A stretch of 64,000 nt of DNA from Candidatus Rhodoferax randersensis. GTDB lineage: Bacteria; Pseudomonadota; Gammaproteobacteria; Burkholderiales; Burkholderiaceae_C. Both the position numbers and the translations under genes were made by a program. The number at the start of each line of letters is the position of its first letter. Position 1 is the stretch's first letter. Shown here piece after piece: positions 53,891-63,335 of the stretch. The stretch lies in assembly GCA_016718155.1 (NCBI GenBank), contig JADKEH010000046.1, forward strand, positions 119,573 through 183,572. The letters are read 5' to 3'. The notes beneath the pieces were generated by a model that worked only from the letters and a program-made list of their open reading frames with translations, ran no database searches and was not told the DNA's origin.

Positions 53891-56800
53891 TTACCTGGCG
53901 TGCGCCCGGCGTGCCGCCACCCAACGGCCACCCGACATCAGCGTGCGGAACACAAATCTCACCAAAACGAGCGTCAACAGCGCCTCAAACAATGTCTGCA
54001 GGAAGGCAATCAGCGCGTTGCCATGTTCGCTGCGACGACGGAACTTGGCCAACGCGCGGTCGCGCGCGATCTCAATGCTGTCGTAGAAGGTGGGCACCAC
54101 CAGCAGCGTCAGCAGGGTGGACGTGATGGTGCCGCCAATGATGGCAATCGCCAGCGGCCGGTAGAACTCGCCGCCTTCTCCCAGGCCAATGGCCACCGGC
54201 AGCATGCCGGCAATCAGGGCAAAGGTGGTCATCAGGATCGGGCGCAAGCGCTTGCGCCCGGCATACATCAGCGACTCCTCTCGGTCAAAGCCCTCGCGCT
54301 CGCGCTTGCGCGCCGCGTCGAGCAGCAAAATGGCGTTCTTGGCCACCAGGCCCATCAGCATGATGACGCCGATGAAGCTCATCAGGTTCAGCGTGCCACG
54401 TGTCAACAGCAGGGCCACCACCACGCCGATCAGACTCAAAGGCAGTGACAGCATCACCGCCACCGGCGCGCTGAACGAGCCAAACTGGATTACCAGGATC
54501 AGGTACATCAGGCCGATGCCCATCACCAGGGCAATCGCCATTTCGGTGAACAACTCCTTCTGGTCGCGCGCCGCGCCGCCCAACTCGATGCCGTAGCCGG
54601 CCGGGAAGTCAATCGTTTTGGCAATTTTCATGGCATCGGCGGTGACTTCGCCTGGCGAGCGTCCCTGGGCGTTGGCCGAGACCGCGATCATGCGTTTGCC
54701 GTCGGTATGCTGAATCTGCGCCGGCCCCTTGCCCATGGAGATGGTGGCGATCTGGTCCAAGGGCACCATCACGTTGCTGCCCGCCACCGCGATTGGCAGG
54801 CGCTCGATGTTCTCGGCGCTGATCCGGTCGTCCGGGTGCAGGCGCACCGCGACATCGCGCGACTCGCCGGTGGGGTCCACCCAGTCGCCCACTTCCACGC
54901 CGGCAAACGCCACGCGCAAGGCTTGCGCCGCGTCGCCCACCGAGATGCCCAGTGCATTGGCCAGCCCGCGGTTCAGTTCAATGCGTAACTCGTCCTTGGG
55001 TTCCTGCTCCGACAGGCCCACATCGACCGCACCCGGCACCTGGCGCAGTTGCTCCATGAATGCGGCGGTGATGGTCATCAGGCGGCGCGAATCCGGGCCG
55101 GAGAACTGGATTTGCACCGGCTTGCGTGCCCCGTTGTTGAGGTCATCGAGCACCACGTATTCGGCACCGACCAGGCGCTTCATCAGCAGGCGCAGCTCCA
55201 CCGCAACCTCCACCGCCGAGCGCTTGCGCTGCGTGCTCTTGCCGATGTCCACATAGATGCGCCCGCCACCGGAGTTGATGTTGCTGTTGGTGGCCACGGT
55301 CTCCGGCAGGGTGCGCGCCAGGGCTGCGGCGCTTTCGATCTTGAGGCGCGTGTATTCCAGGCTGGCGCTCGAAGGTGTGCGCACCTCGATGGCGATGGTG
55401 CCGTAGTCCGACGTGGGCAGGAAGCTGGAGCCGCCAAAGCCAGCGTGCAAGGCCAGCGCGCCGACCAGGCTTAGGCCCGCCAGAACGGCCATCCAGCGGC
55501 GGTGGTGCAGCGCCCAGGCGATCACACGGCCGTAGCGGTCGGCCTGGTGGTCGAACCAGATATTGAACTTCGACAACCACAGGCTCAAGCCCCGCTTGGG
55601 CGCCAGGTGGTGTCCGACCGGATCGCCCCAGTAGGCGGACAACATCGGGTCCAGCGTGAAGGAGATGAACAGGCTCACCAGCACTGAGCTGGCCACTGTC
55701 AAGGCAAACGGCCGAAACCACTCGCCGCTGACGCCGGGCATGAAGGCCACCGGGATAAACACCGCGATGATGGAGAAGGTGGTGGCGGCCACCGCCATGC
55801 CGATCTCGGCCGTGCCAGCGCTGGCGGCGGTGCGCCGGTCTTCGCCGGCCTCCATGTGGCGAACGATGTTCTCGCGCACCACGATCGCGTCGTCAATCAG
55901 CACGCCAATGGCCAGGGACAGGCCCAGCAGGGTCATGAAGTTGAGCGTGAAGCCGCACAACCACACGGCAATGAAGGCCGCGATCACCGAGGTGGGCAGG
56001 CTCAGCGCCGTGATCAGCGTGGAGCGCCAGGAGTTGAGGAAGGCGTAGACCACGAAGATGGTCAGCAGCGCGCCAAATAGCAGCGAATCAATCACGTTGT
56101 TGAGGCTGTTCTGGGCATCCTTGCCGCCGTCTTGCGTGACTTCGAGCTTGGTGCCACCGGGAATCGTCTTGTTGATCTCGTCCACCAGGCTGCGGACTTT
56201 GTTGGCCACGCTAACGGTGCTGGCGTCGCGCGAGCGCGTGACCGAGATGCCCACATTGGGGTGGCCGTTGCGCACGCTGAAGCCATTGAGTTCGGCAAAG
56301 CCGTCGGCAATCGAGGCCACCTGGGCCAGGCGCACCACCTGGTTGCCCTGGCGCTTGACCACCACCTGCTCGAACTCGGCGGGCGATTCGATGCGCCCGA
56401 CCAGGCGGATGCTCTGTTCAGCAAGTTCGCCGCGCACCTTGCCGACGGGCGCCGTGGTGTTCTGGTTGCGCAGCGCGCTCACCACATCGGTGACCGAGAC
56501 GTTGTACTCGCGCAGCTTCTGCGCGCGCAGCAACACGCTGAGTTCGCGGCGCAGGGCCCCGCCGACGTTGACCACCGCCACGCCGTCGATGGCGCGGAAT
56601 TTGTCGGCCAGCTCATCCTCGGCCAGGCGTGAAATCTCGGCGTGCGTCAGCGTTTTGGACGACAGTGCCATTTGCATGATCGGCTGCGCCGCCGGGTCCA
56701 GGCGACGCAGCACGGGCTCGCGCATTTCCACCGGCAACTTGTAGCGCACCGACGCAATCGCATTGCGGACCTCGTCAGAGGCCTCGACCATGTTCTTGTT

Positions 56801-57091
56801 GAAGTTGAAGATGATCACGATGCTGGCGTTGCTCTCGGCCGCCGTGGCGCGGATCTGGTACACGCCGGTGATGCTCTGCAGCGACTTCTCCACCCTGTTG
56901 ACGATTTCGCGCTCCACCGTCTCGGGCGATGCGCCGGGGTAAGGAATGTTGACCACCAGCACCGGCTGCTCGACGTCCGGAATCTGGTTGACGCGCAGTT
57001 TCTTGAGAGCCAGCAAGCCCAGGCACATCAAGGCAATGATGATCACCACCATCGCCACCGGTCGCTTGATACTGAAGTCGGACAGGAACAT
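53891..57091 (-). CDS. RND efflux transporter, HAE1 (AcrB-like) inner-membrane pump
   Basis: A 1066-residue protein. MFLSDFSIKRPVAMVVIIIALMCLGLLALKKL is TM1; GLSLAIGVLIDDAIVVRENIVRHME is TM4 with the proton-relay Asp pair; the second half repeats the fold (FIGVIMLMGLVAKNAILLLDAARKR). Periplasmic porter and docking loops lie between. It expels drugs, solvents or lipids by proton motive force with the adaptor encoded immediately upstream. No outer-membrane TolC-like gene is adjacent. Length is typical. Confidence 0.94.
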   Translation of the reverse strand: MFLSDFSIKRPVAMVVIIIALMCLGLLALKKLRVNQIPDVEQPVLVVNIPYPGASPETVEREIVNRVEKSLQSITGVYQIRATAAESNASIVIIFNFNKNMVEASDEVRNAIASVRYKLPVEMREPVLRRLDPAAQPIMQMALSSKTLTHAEISRLAEDELADKFRAIDGVAVVNVGGALRRELSVLLRAQKLREYNVSVTDVVSALRNQNTTAPVGKVRGELAEQSIRLVGRIESPAEFEQVVVKRQGNQVVRLAQVASIADGFAELNGFSVRNGHPNVGISVTRSRDASTVSVANKVRSLVDEINKTIPGGTKLEVTQDGGKDAQNSLNNVIDSLLFGALLTIFVVYAFLNSWRSTLITALSLPTSVIAAFIAVWLCGFTLNFMTLLGLSLAIGVLIDDAIVVRENIVRHMEAGEDRRTAASAGTAEIGMAVAATTFSIIAVFIPVAFMPGVSGEWFRPFALTVASSVLVSLFISFTLDPMLSAYWGDPVGHHLAPKRGLSLWLSKFNIWFDHQADRYGRVIAWALHHRRWMAVLAGLSLVGALALHAGFGGSSFLPTSDYGTIAIEVRTPSSASLEYTRLKIESAAALARTLPETVATNSNINSGGGRIYVDIGKSTQRKRSAVEVAVELRLLMKRLVGAEYVVLDDLNNGARKPVQIQFSGPDSRRLMTITAAFMEQLRQVPGAVDVGLSEQEPKDELRIELNRGLANALGISVGDAAQALRVAFAGVEVGDWVDPTGESRDVAVRLHPDDRISAENIERLPIAVAGSNVMVPLDQIATISMGKGPAQIQHTDGKRMIAVSANAQGRSPGEVTADAMKIAKTIDFPAGYGIELGGAARDQKELFTEMAIALVMGIGLMYLILVIQFGSFSAPVAVMLSLPLSLIGVVVALLLTRGTLNLMSFIGVIMLMGLVAKNAILLLDAARKREREGFDREESLMYAGRKRLRPILMTTFALIAGMLPVAIGLGEGGEFYRPLAIAIIGGTITSTLLTLLVVPTFYDSIEIARDRALAKFRRRSEHGNALIAFLQTLFEALLTLVLVRFVFRTLMSGGRWVAARRAHAR

Positions 57092-57094
57092 GGC

Positions 57095-58260
57095 TTAGCT
57101 CCCGGCGCTGGAGGCGGCTGCTGCCGCGGACGCCGCAGGCAGGGCGGCGCGGGCAAGGGGCACGGCCGCTTCGGTCTTCTGGCCATCTTTCAGGTTCGAG
57201 CCAGGGCTGCGCAGCACCTTGTCGCCGGCCGTCAGCCCGCTCTTGACCACGAAGTCACCGCGCCGGGGGTCGCGCTCGCCGATCACCAGCGCCTGTTTGA
57301 GCAGCTTGCCGTCGACCACGCGCCAGGCCCAGGCCTTGTCGCCATCGCGCACCAGGGCGCTGGCCGGAATCATCAGCGCCGAGACGCTGCCGGACTCGAT
57401 CCGGCCTTCCGCATAGAGGCCTGAGAGGCCGGGCTGTTTGCCCCCGGCCAGACTCACCAGCACTTCGACCTGGCGGGTGGTGGCGTTGGCCGCCGGGTTG
57501 AGCCGCATCACCTTGCCGACGAACTCCTGCTCGCCATAACCGTTGACCCGAAAACTCACGGTTTGCCCGACCTTGACGTCGCCAATGCGGTCGGCCGACA
57601 CCAGGCCCTCGAAGCGCATGCTGGCCGGGTCAATCACCTTGAGCAGCTCTTTGCCGATTTGCGCGGTGTCGCCGGCCGAGACCTTGCGTTCGCTGACGAT
57701 GCCGTCAAACGGGGCACGGGCCAGCGTGCGCTGCAGTTGCTGGGCCGCCTGGGCTGATCGGGTTTTGGCGGCAGCCAGGTCGCTTTGCGCGCTGTTGCGG
57801 CGAATTTCAGCGTCTTCGAGTTGCTGCGCGGAAGCCATGCCCGAGCCGCGCAAGGTTTGCAGCCGCTGCAGCTGGCGCTGGGCCTGGTCGAAAGCCTGGT
57901 TGGCGGCGCGGGTGGCTTCGTCAGCGGAGGCCAGGCTGTCGCGGATGGCCGTGTCGTCCAGGCGCACCAGCACGTCGCCGCGCCTGACATGGTCGCCGTT
58001 CTCCTTGAGCACCTGCATCACCACCGCCGACACTTCGGCCCGCAGGTCGGCGCGGCGTTCCGGCTGCACCGTGCCGGTGATGGAGGGGCCCGAGGCCAGC
58101 GCGTTGCTTTGCACCGCAACCAGGTCTTCGGCGGCAATCAGCAGGGGCCGCTCGCTGCTGGCGGCTTGGGAAGCCTTGTCCGCGGCTTGTCGGACTTGCC
58201 GCCGCCACAGGCCGCCAGGGTTGAGGCAAGGGCAAGGACGAGAAGAGCCTGGCGCATCAT
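57095..58260 (-). pseudogene. RND efflux periplasmic adaptor (MFP), frameshifted near its N-terminus
   Basis: About 385 residues if rejoined. The lipoprotein signal MMRQALLVLALASTLAACGGGKSDK is read from 58260 in one frame; the rest (DKASQAASSERPLLIAAEDLVAVQSNALASGPSITGTVQPERRADLRAEVSAVVMQVLKENGDHVRRGDVLVRLDD...) is in another. One missing base near 58186 explains the break. The body has the lipoyl, coiled-coil and beta-barrel regions of MFP adaptors. It is three bases upstream of the pump gene. A sequencing error is likely, because the gene is otherwise clean. Confidence 0.85.
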
Positions 58261-58370
58261 TGTGGGTTTCTCCCTTTGATCACAGTTGAGGACAGAGCTG
58301 GCCTGGTAAGCGCGTAGCTGCGGCCTGTCCCGCAAGGTTCAAAACGTGTCTTTTGGACGGGGCAAGCGCC

Positions 58371-58395
58371 CGCCGACCCGGATGGCGGGTCGGCG
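58371..58395. terminator. Hairpin downstream of serA
   Basis: CGCCGACCCG (58371-58380) and CGGGTCGGCG (58386-58395) are a perfect 10-bp stem with loop GATGG. No T tract is present, so it may stabilise or end the serA transcript without being a classical terminator. Confidence 0.45.
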
Positions 58396-58471
58396 AGGCT
58401 AGCAAGGTTAACTGATCTGGGGCCGTTTGGCTGGGCGGCAGGCGCCCGACCACGCCCCAGGCGGGCGGCGC

Positions 58472-59644
58472 CTAGAGCACCCGCACCCGGATCACATGCG
58501 CGGTGGCCTGGATCGCGGCGATCGCCTCGGCGCCCGGTGCAGCTTCCACGTCAATGATGTTGAAAGCCAACTCACCGCGGCTCTTGTTCATCATGTCGAT
58601 GACGTTGACCTTGTGTTCGGCCAGCACCGACAGCACGTGACCCAGCACGCCCGAGACGTTGTCGTTGGAGAAGGTGATGCGCGCCGTACCGGGCGTGCGA
58701 CCCATGCTCACGCCGGGGAAATTGACCGAATTGACGATGTTGCCATTTTCCAGGTAGTCCATCAGCTGGTTGGCCGCCATCACGGCGCAGTTCTCTTCCG
58801 ACTCTTCGGTGCTGGCGCCAATGTGCGGCATGGCAATCACCTTGGCGTGGCCCAGCATGGCCGGCTCGGGAAAGTCGCACACGTAGCGCCCCAGCTTGCC
58901 GCTGTCCAGGCTGTGCAGCACGGCGGTGGAATCGACAATGGTTTCGCGCGCGAAGTTGAGCAACATTGCGCCCGGCTTGATGCCGGCCAGCGCTTCGGCG
59001 TTGATCAAGTGGCGCGTGGCGTCCATGGCCGGCACATGCAGCGAGACGTAGTCCGAGCGCGCCAGCAGGGCGGGCAGGTTCTCCATGCGGGTGACTTCGT
59101 TGGACAGACGCCAGGCAGCGTCGATCGACAAGGCCGGGTCGAAGCCCAGCACCTTCATGCCCATGGCCAGCGCCATGTCGGCCACCATCGAGCCAATCGC
59201 GCCCAGGCCGACAATGCCCAGTGTTTTGCCCTTGATCTCGCCGCCGGCAAAGCGCGCCTTTTCCTTTTCCAGCAAGGCCGACATCGCGGCCGCGTCGGTC
59301 ATGCTGGTGAGCGACTGCACGTAGGCCATGCCCGGCAGAATGCCGCGCGTGCCCAGCAGCATGCCAGCCATCACCAGTTCCTTGACCGCATTGGCATTGG
59401 CGCCGGGGGTGTTGAACACCACGATGCCCTGTTTGCCGTACTCGGCCACCGGCACGTTGTTGACACCGGCGCCAGCGCGCGCCACCGCCAACAGCGACGG
59501 GGGCACGGGCTCGCCCTGCAGCTTCTGACTGCGTATCAGGAAGGCGTCGGGGTGACCAATGTCGCTGCCCACTTCATACGATTGACGCGGAAACCGATCC
59601 AGGCCCTTGACCGAGATCTGGTTGTAGGTTCTAACCTTGTACAT
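58472..59644 (-). CDS. serA: D-3-phosphoglycerate dehydrogenase
   Basis: A 390-residue enzyme for the first step of serine synthesis. NAD-binding fingerprint LGIVGLGAIGSMVADMALAMG (about 142), catalytic region NFARETIVDST and MPHIGASTEESEEN (His with Asp/Glu relay), and a C-terminal ACT-like regulatory domain (RITFSNDNVSGVLGHVLSVLAEHKVNVIDMMNKSRGELAFNIID). ATG 59644 is used (MYKVRTYNQISVKG); the frame is open 17 codons further. It precedes serC in the opposite order of transcription but same strand, 157 bp away. Confidence 0.95.
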   Translation of the reverse strand: MYKVRTYNQISVKGLDRFPRQSYEVGSDIGHPDAFLIRSQKLQGEPVPPSLLAVARAGAGVNNVPVAEYGKQGIVVFNTPGANANAVKELVMAGMLLGTRGILPGMAYVQSLTSMTDAAAMSALLEKEKARFAGGEIKGKTLGIVGLGAIGSMVADMALAMGMKVLGFDPALSIDAAWRLSNEVTRMENLPALLARSDYVSLHVPAMDATRHLINAEALAGIKPGAMLLNFARETIVDSTAVLHSLDSGKLGRYVCDFPEPAMLGHAKVIAMPHIGASTEESEENCAVMAANQLMDYLENGNIVNSVNFPGVSMGRTPGTARITFSNDNVSGVLGHVLSVLAEHKVNVIDMMNKSRGELAFNIIDVEAAPGAEAIAAIQATAHVIRVRVL

Positions 59645-59690
59645 GGCTGCTGCTTCCTGATGGGTTGAGACGTTTGGGGAAGTGACCCCC

Positions 59691-59770
59691 GTCATGGTGG
59701 CGTAGGCGGCAATCCACCGCCTAGGCAGACTGGGATTGCCGCTACGCCGCGAGGTCTGGAAAGCAATGAC
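59691..59770. repeat. Degenerate palindromic interspersed repeat (copy 3)
   Basis: Starts GTCATGGTGGCGTAGGCGGCAATCC and ends GGATTGCCGCTACGCC...AAAGCAATGAC; the central GGCAATCC/GGATTGCC arms pair well, while the outer arms have diverged. It lies between serA and serC. Confidence 0.6.
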
Positions 59771-59801
59771 GAAACCGGGAGGCCCGCATGTTCCTGGTCC
59801 C

Positions 59802-60920
59802 TTAGCCGCTGACCTTCTGGTAGGCCCAGCTCAGCCAAGGCATCAGTGCCTGCAGGTCGCTCGATTCCACCGTGGCGCCGCACCAGATGCGAATGCCCGC
59901 TGGCGCGTCCTTGTAGGCGCCAATGTCCATCGCCACGCCTTCGGCTTCCAGCAACTTCACCACCTGCTTGACCTGGTCTTCGCTGGCCTTCAGGGTCAGG
60001 CAGACACTGGTGTTGGAGCGGGTGGCCGGGTCTTTGGCCAGGAAGGAGATCCAGTCGTTGGCCGCGACAAAGTCAGAGATGACCTTCAGATTGGCCTCGC
60101 TGCGGGCGATGGTGGCCGGCACGCCGCCCAGGCCATCGACCCAGGCCAGCGCGTCCAGGTAGTCGGCCACGCACAGCATGGACGGCGTGTTGATGGTTTC
60201 GCCTTTGAACAGACCCTCAGTCACCTTGCCACCGGAGGTCATGCGAAACAGCTTGGGCATGGGCCAGGGCGGGGTGTAGCTCTCCAACCGTTGCACCGCA
60301 CGCGGGCTGAGGATCAGCATGCCATGCGCGCCTTCACCACCCAGCACCTTTTGCCAGGAGTAGGTGATGACGTCGAGCTTGTCCCAGGGCAGCTCCATGG
60401 CGAACACCGCCGAGGTGGCGTCGCAAATGGTCAGGCCGGCGCGGTTGGCGGGAATCCAGTCGCCGTTGGGCACTTTGACGCCTGACGTGGTGCCGTTCCA
60501 GGTGAACACCACATCGTTCTCGAAGTTGACCTTGGAGAAGTCGACGATGTCGCCGTAGCCGACTTCCATCTTGTTGACATTGGGCAGCTTGAGTTGTTTG
60601 ACGATGTCGGTCACCCAGCCCGAGCCAAAGGATTCCCAGGCCAGCACATCCACGCCGCGCGGCCCCAGCAGCGACCACATGGCCATCTCCACCGCGCCGG
60701 TGTCGGAGCCGGCCACCACCGCCACCCGGTAGCCCTCGGGCAGGCCCAGGATGCGCGCGGTCTCGGAGCAACACGCGCCCAGGGCCTTCTTGCCCAGGGC
60801 GGAGCGGTGTGAGCGCCCCAGGGTATCGAGTTTGAGGGCGGCCACGTTGTAGCCGGGGCGCTTGGCACACGGGCCTGACGAAAAATTGGGGCTCTTGGGT
60901 TTGACCGTCGGTTGCTGCAT
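59802..60920 (-). CDS. serC: Phosphoserine aminotransferase
   Basis: A 372-residue PLP enzyme making phosphoserine from phosphohydroxypyruvate and glutamate. It starts MQQPTVKPKSPNFSSGPCAKRPGYNVAALKLDTLGRSHRS, has VVAGSDTGAVEMAMWSLLG, and the PLP lysine lies in VITYSWQKVLGGEGAHGML. The wording matches the longer 'Methanosarcina-type' SerC group found in many proteobacteria rather than E. coli SerC. ATG 60920 is chosen on homology. Neighbouring serA confirms the pathway. Confidence 0.95.
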   Translation of the reverse strand: MQQPTVKPKSPNFSSGPCAKRPGYNVAALKLDTLGRSHRSALGKKALGACCSETARILGLPEGYRVAVVAGSDTGAVEMAMWSLLGPRGVDVLAWESFGSGWVTDIVKQLKLPNVNKMEVGYGDIVDFSKVNFENDVVFTWNGTTSGVKVPNGDWIPANRAGLTICDATSAVFAMELPWDKLDVITYSWQKVLGGEGAHGMLILSPRAVQRLESYTPPWPMPKLFRMTSGGKVTEGLFKGETINTPSMLCVADYLDALAWVDGLGGVPATIARSEANLKVISDFVAANDWISFLAKDPATRSNTSVCLTLKASEDQVKQVVKLLEAEGVAMDIGAYKDAPAGIRIWCGATVESSDLQALMPWLSWAYQKVSG

Positions 60921-61224
60921 GGTGAAAAGTTTCCAGTGGACAGTGAAGGCGGGGCTGGACCCGCCCCAAGCCAAGTGGGTGCGGGCGGTCCAGGAGAAGG
61001 CAGGTTTAGGGCGAACCGACTGGCCAGCCAGTTCGGTCGCCACCGAAAATCATTGTAGCAATCGCAAAATACCCAGCTCAAGGCGCGTCCTCGGTTCAAG
61101 CGCTACCGCTGGTTCCGTCTCGCCGGCGGCGTGTTGCAGTCTGCGGCGATTGAAGTACTGGGTGAAATGTCGTAACATACAAACATAATCGTCACGTATT
61201 GGCGATCGCGCCGAGAGGAAAGCA
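60921..61224. other. 304-bp intergenic region
   Basis: No gene is visible. It contains the leader of serC (leftward) and the promoter region of the toxin-antitoxin pair (rightward), the latter AT-rich with CATAAT near 61183-61189. Confidence 0.6.
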
Positions 61225-61497
61225 ATGTCTGTTCACACGTTCTCAAGTCGGGACTTCACACGCGACGTGAGCGCGGCCAAGCGCGCCGCGGTGGAAGGCC
61301 CCGTGTTCATAACTGACCGCGGTCGGCCGGCGTTTGCGCTGCTGAAGATCGAAGACTACTACCAGCTTGCAGGGCAGCAAGAGGCGTCGCTGATGGATGT
61401 GATGGACGCCATCGTGGGTGGAACGCCCGGCGGGGCGGGCTTTGAGTTCGAGCCGCCGCGTCTGCAAGTCGAACTGCGCACCGTCGATCTGCGCTGA
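61225..61497 (+). CDS. Phd/YefM-family antitoxin
   Basis: A 90-residue protein. FSSRDFTRDVSAAKRAAVEGPVFITDRGRPAFALLKIEDYYQLAG is the Phd/YefM fold that binds its own promoter; the C-terminal tail is acidic and Pro/Gly-rich and would occupy the toxin. It precedes the PIN toxin by three bases. Confidence 0.92.
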   Translation: MSVHTFSSRDFTRDVSAAKRAAVEGPVFITDRGRPAFALLKIEDYYQLAGQQEASLMDVMDAIVGGTPGGAGFEFEPPRLQVELRTVDLR

Positions 61498-61500
61498 GGC

Positions 61501-61923
61501 GTGAGCTTGATGTTCGTCCTCGACACCAACGTGATTTCCGAATTGCGCCACGGCAAACCCAACCAATCGCCCGACGTGCGAGCCTGGGCGGCGAGCGTTT
61601 CCGCGCGGCAGCTATTTCTGTCAGCAATCAGCATTCTTGAACTGGAGAAAGGTGTCTTGGCCTTGGAGCGCCGGACACCGCCGCAAGGCAGCGCGTTGCG
61701 TGCTTGGTTGACGGGTGTGCGCGCAGCCTTCGATGGTCGCATCCTGTCTTTCACGGACAACACGGCCGTGCTGTGCGCGGGTTTACACATACCCAACCCC
61801 CGCTCCGACCGCGACGCGATGATCGCCGCCACTGCAATCGAACATGGCATGACTGTGGTGACCCGCAATACGGTCGACTTCGCCGGAACCGGAGTGAAAT
61901 TGATCAACCCGTTTGTGGCGTGA
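61501..61923 (+). CDS. PIN-domain toxin (FitB/VapC type)
   Basis: A 140-residue PIN ribonuclease. MFVLDTNVISELRHGKPNQ carries the first Asp; SAISILELEKGVLALERR the Glu; PNPRSDRDAMIAATAIEHGMTVVTRNTVDFAGTGVKLINPF the further acidic residues. GTG 61501 or ATG 61510 is the start. With the Phd-type antitoxin it is a second, unrelated TA module of the window (the first, at 35.4-36.2 kb, has an RHH antitoxin). Confidence 0.92.
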   Translation: MSLMFVLDTNVISELRHGKPNQSPDVRAWAASVSARQLFLSAISILELEKGVLALERRTPPQGSALRAWLTGVRAAFDGRILSFTDNTAVLCAGLHIPNPRSDRDAMIAATAIEHGMTVVTRNTVDFAGTGVKLINPFVA

Positions 61924-61977
61924 GCACTTGGGCATCTGGTCTGGCTGGCCGATCTGCGTTTAACGTGAAAGCACATC

Positions 61978-62054
61978 GTCATTGCGAATGCAGTGAAGCA
62001 ATCCAGGACTCCTGGCTGCATGGATTGCCACGTCGCTGCGCTCCTCGCAATGAC
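61978..62054. repeat. Palindromic interspersed repeat (copy 4)
   Basis: Starts GTCATTGCGAATGCAGTGAAGCAATCC and ends GGATTGCCACGTCGCTGCGCTCCTCGCAATGAC, with partly diverged arms. A further partial arm, CTGCGCTCGCAATGAC, lies at 62121-62136. The 266-bp gap between the PIN toxin and the DUF3108 gene is mostly made of these repeats and contains no gene. Confidence 0.75.
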
Positions 62055-62189
62055 GATGCTGGTTCAAGGTCCGTGTGCGGTGCCGGCCCGGATTCGGGAG
62101 GCTCGCAATGGCCGGCAAAACTGCGCTCGCAATGACGGGCAGCAGGACACTCGCAACATCGGGCTTTGGAAGCACGCCCGACCAAAACT

Positions 62190-63317
62190 TCAATACGCCC
62201 ACATCGGGTTGACGGGCGGCGCCAGCATCGGCGGCGCACCTTGCTCGATGCGCTCGACCAGCAGCTCGGCATAGTTGCCCGATCCCAGCACGATGCGCAC
62301 GCGCACCGGCAGGTACTGCAGGCTGGGGGCAAACCACAACTCGGCGGTGATGGCGCCCTGTGGGTTGGCAATCGGCCGGGGGCGCAAATGAAAGGCGCGC
62401 ACTGGCCCCAGCTCTGGCAGCTCCAATGTCACTTCTTCGATGACGTCATAGGTCCACAGTGCCATGCCTTGCGGCCGGGCCAGCCACACCTGCACCTGCC
62501 TCCCGACTTGCAGCACCTCGCGCCCAGTGGCGAAGCGGTGGCTGAGTTCGACAAACTGGCTGGCGGTGTCCTGCAAGGCTTGCGGGTGGGGCGATTGGCG
62601 GCCGTTGTGAAACGTCACATACCCGTCCTTCAAGACCACGCGCCGTTCGCCCCACGGCGCTTGCTCTTGGTAGGCGTTGGGCAAGAGACCTGCGTTGGTG
62701 ATCTCGCCCTGGCTGGTCAGGGCAACCCGCACCAGCAGCGCCAAGCGCAGTTCGATTTGTACCTGGTAACGGCTTTGCTCGCGTTGCCATTGCACACGGC
62801 CGCTACCGTACATATCACCCCGGTAATAGCCCTTGAGCGCATACACCAGGCGCGTGTCGGGTGGCCAGGTGTCGGCGGTGGGTGCGGCGTTGCCAAGGTC
62901 GGGTGCCGTGCTGTCGCTGGCGTGTGCTTCGGGTGCTGGCGCTGCTGCCGCAACTGGGTTGGCGAGGGTGTTGTCCGGCGGCGGCGGCTCGGCCCATGGC
63001 GCCGGCAGGCTTTCGTCCATGGCAAGCACGGGCAGCGTGGCGGCTTCGATCGGGGCCGACAGCAGCGTCGGCAATGTGGTGGTGACGGCTGCCCGCCGCT
63101 TTGGCTCACGTTTGGGCGCGGGCGGTGCAGCCCGCAGTAGCGCAATAGCCTCAGTCGGCTCCACTGGCTCAATCACCCGCGTGAACAGGGGCTCGCGCAT
63201 CAGTGCCAGCGGCCCAATCGTTGGCAACTGCGCGCGCAGCCATGACAAACCAGTCCAATGACCCAACAGCACCACACCCAGCGCGAGCAGCAGGGGCTTG
63301 GGCGTCCAACTGGGCAT
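62190..63317 (-). CDS. DUF3108 domain protein
   Basis: A 375-residue protein with one N-terminal hydrophobic segment (PKPLLLALGVVLLGHWTGLSWL), a Pro/Ala-rich linker, and a C-terminal DUF3108 domain (YALKGYYRGDMYGSGRVQWQREQSRYQVQIELRLALLVRVALTSQGEITNAGLLPNAYQE...). Members are periplasmic beta-structure proteins of unknown role. It lies 18 bp downstream of the aminotransferase gene on the same strand. Confidence 0.82.
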   Translation of the reverse strand: MPSWTPKPLLLALGVVLLGHWTGLSWLRAQLPTIGPLALMREPLFTRVIEPVEPTEAIALLRAAPPAPKREPKRRAAVTTTLPTLLSAPIEAATLPVLAMDESLPAPWAEPPPPDNTLANPVAAAAPAPEAHASDSTAPDLGNAAPTADTWPPDTRLVYALKGYYRGDMYGSGRVQWQREQSRYQVQIELRLALLVRVALTSQGEITNAGLLPNAYQEQAPWGERRVVLKDGYVTFHNGRQSPHPQALQDTASQFVELSHRFATGREVLQVGRQVQVWLARPQGMALWTYDVIEEVTLELPELGPVRAFHLRPRPIANPQGAITAELWFAPSLQYLPVRVRIVLGSGNYAELLVERIEQGAPPMLAPPVNPMWAY

Positions 63318-63335
63318 GGCTGGCTACCCCTGCGG

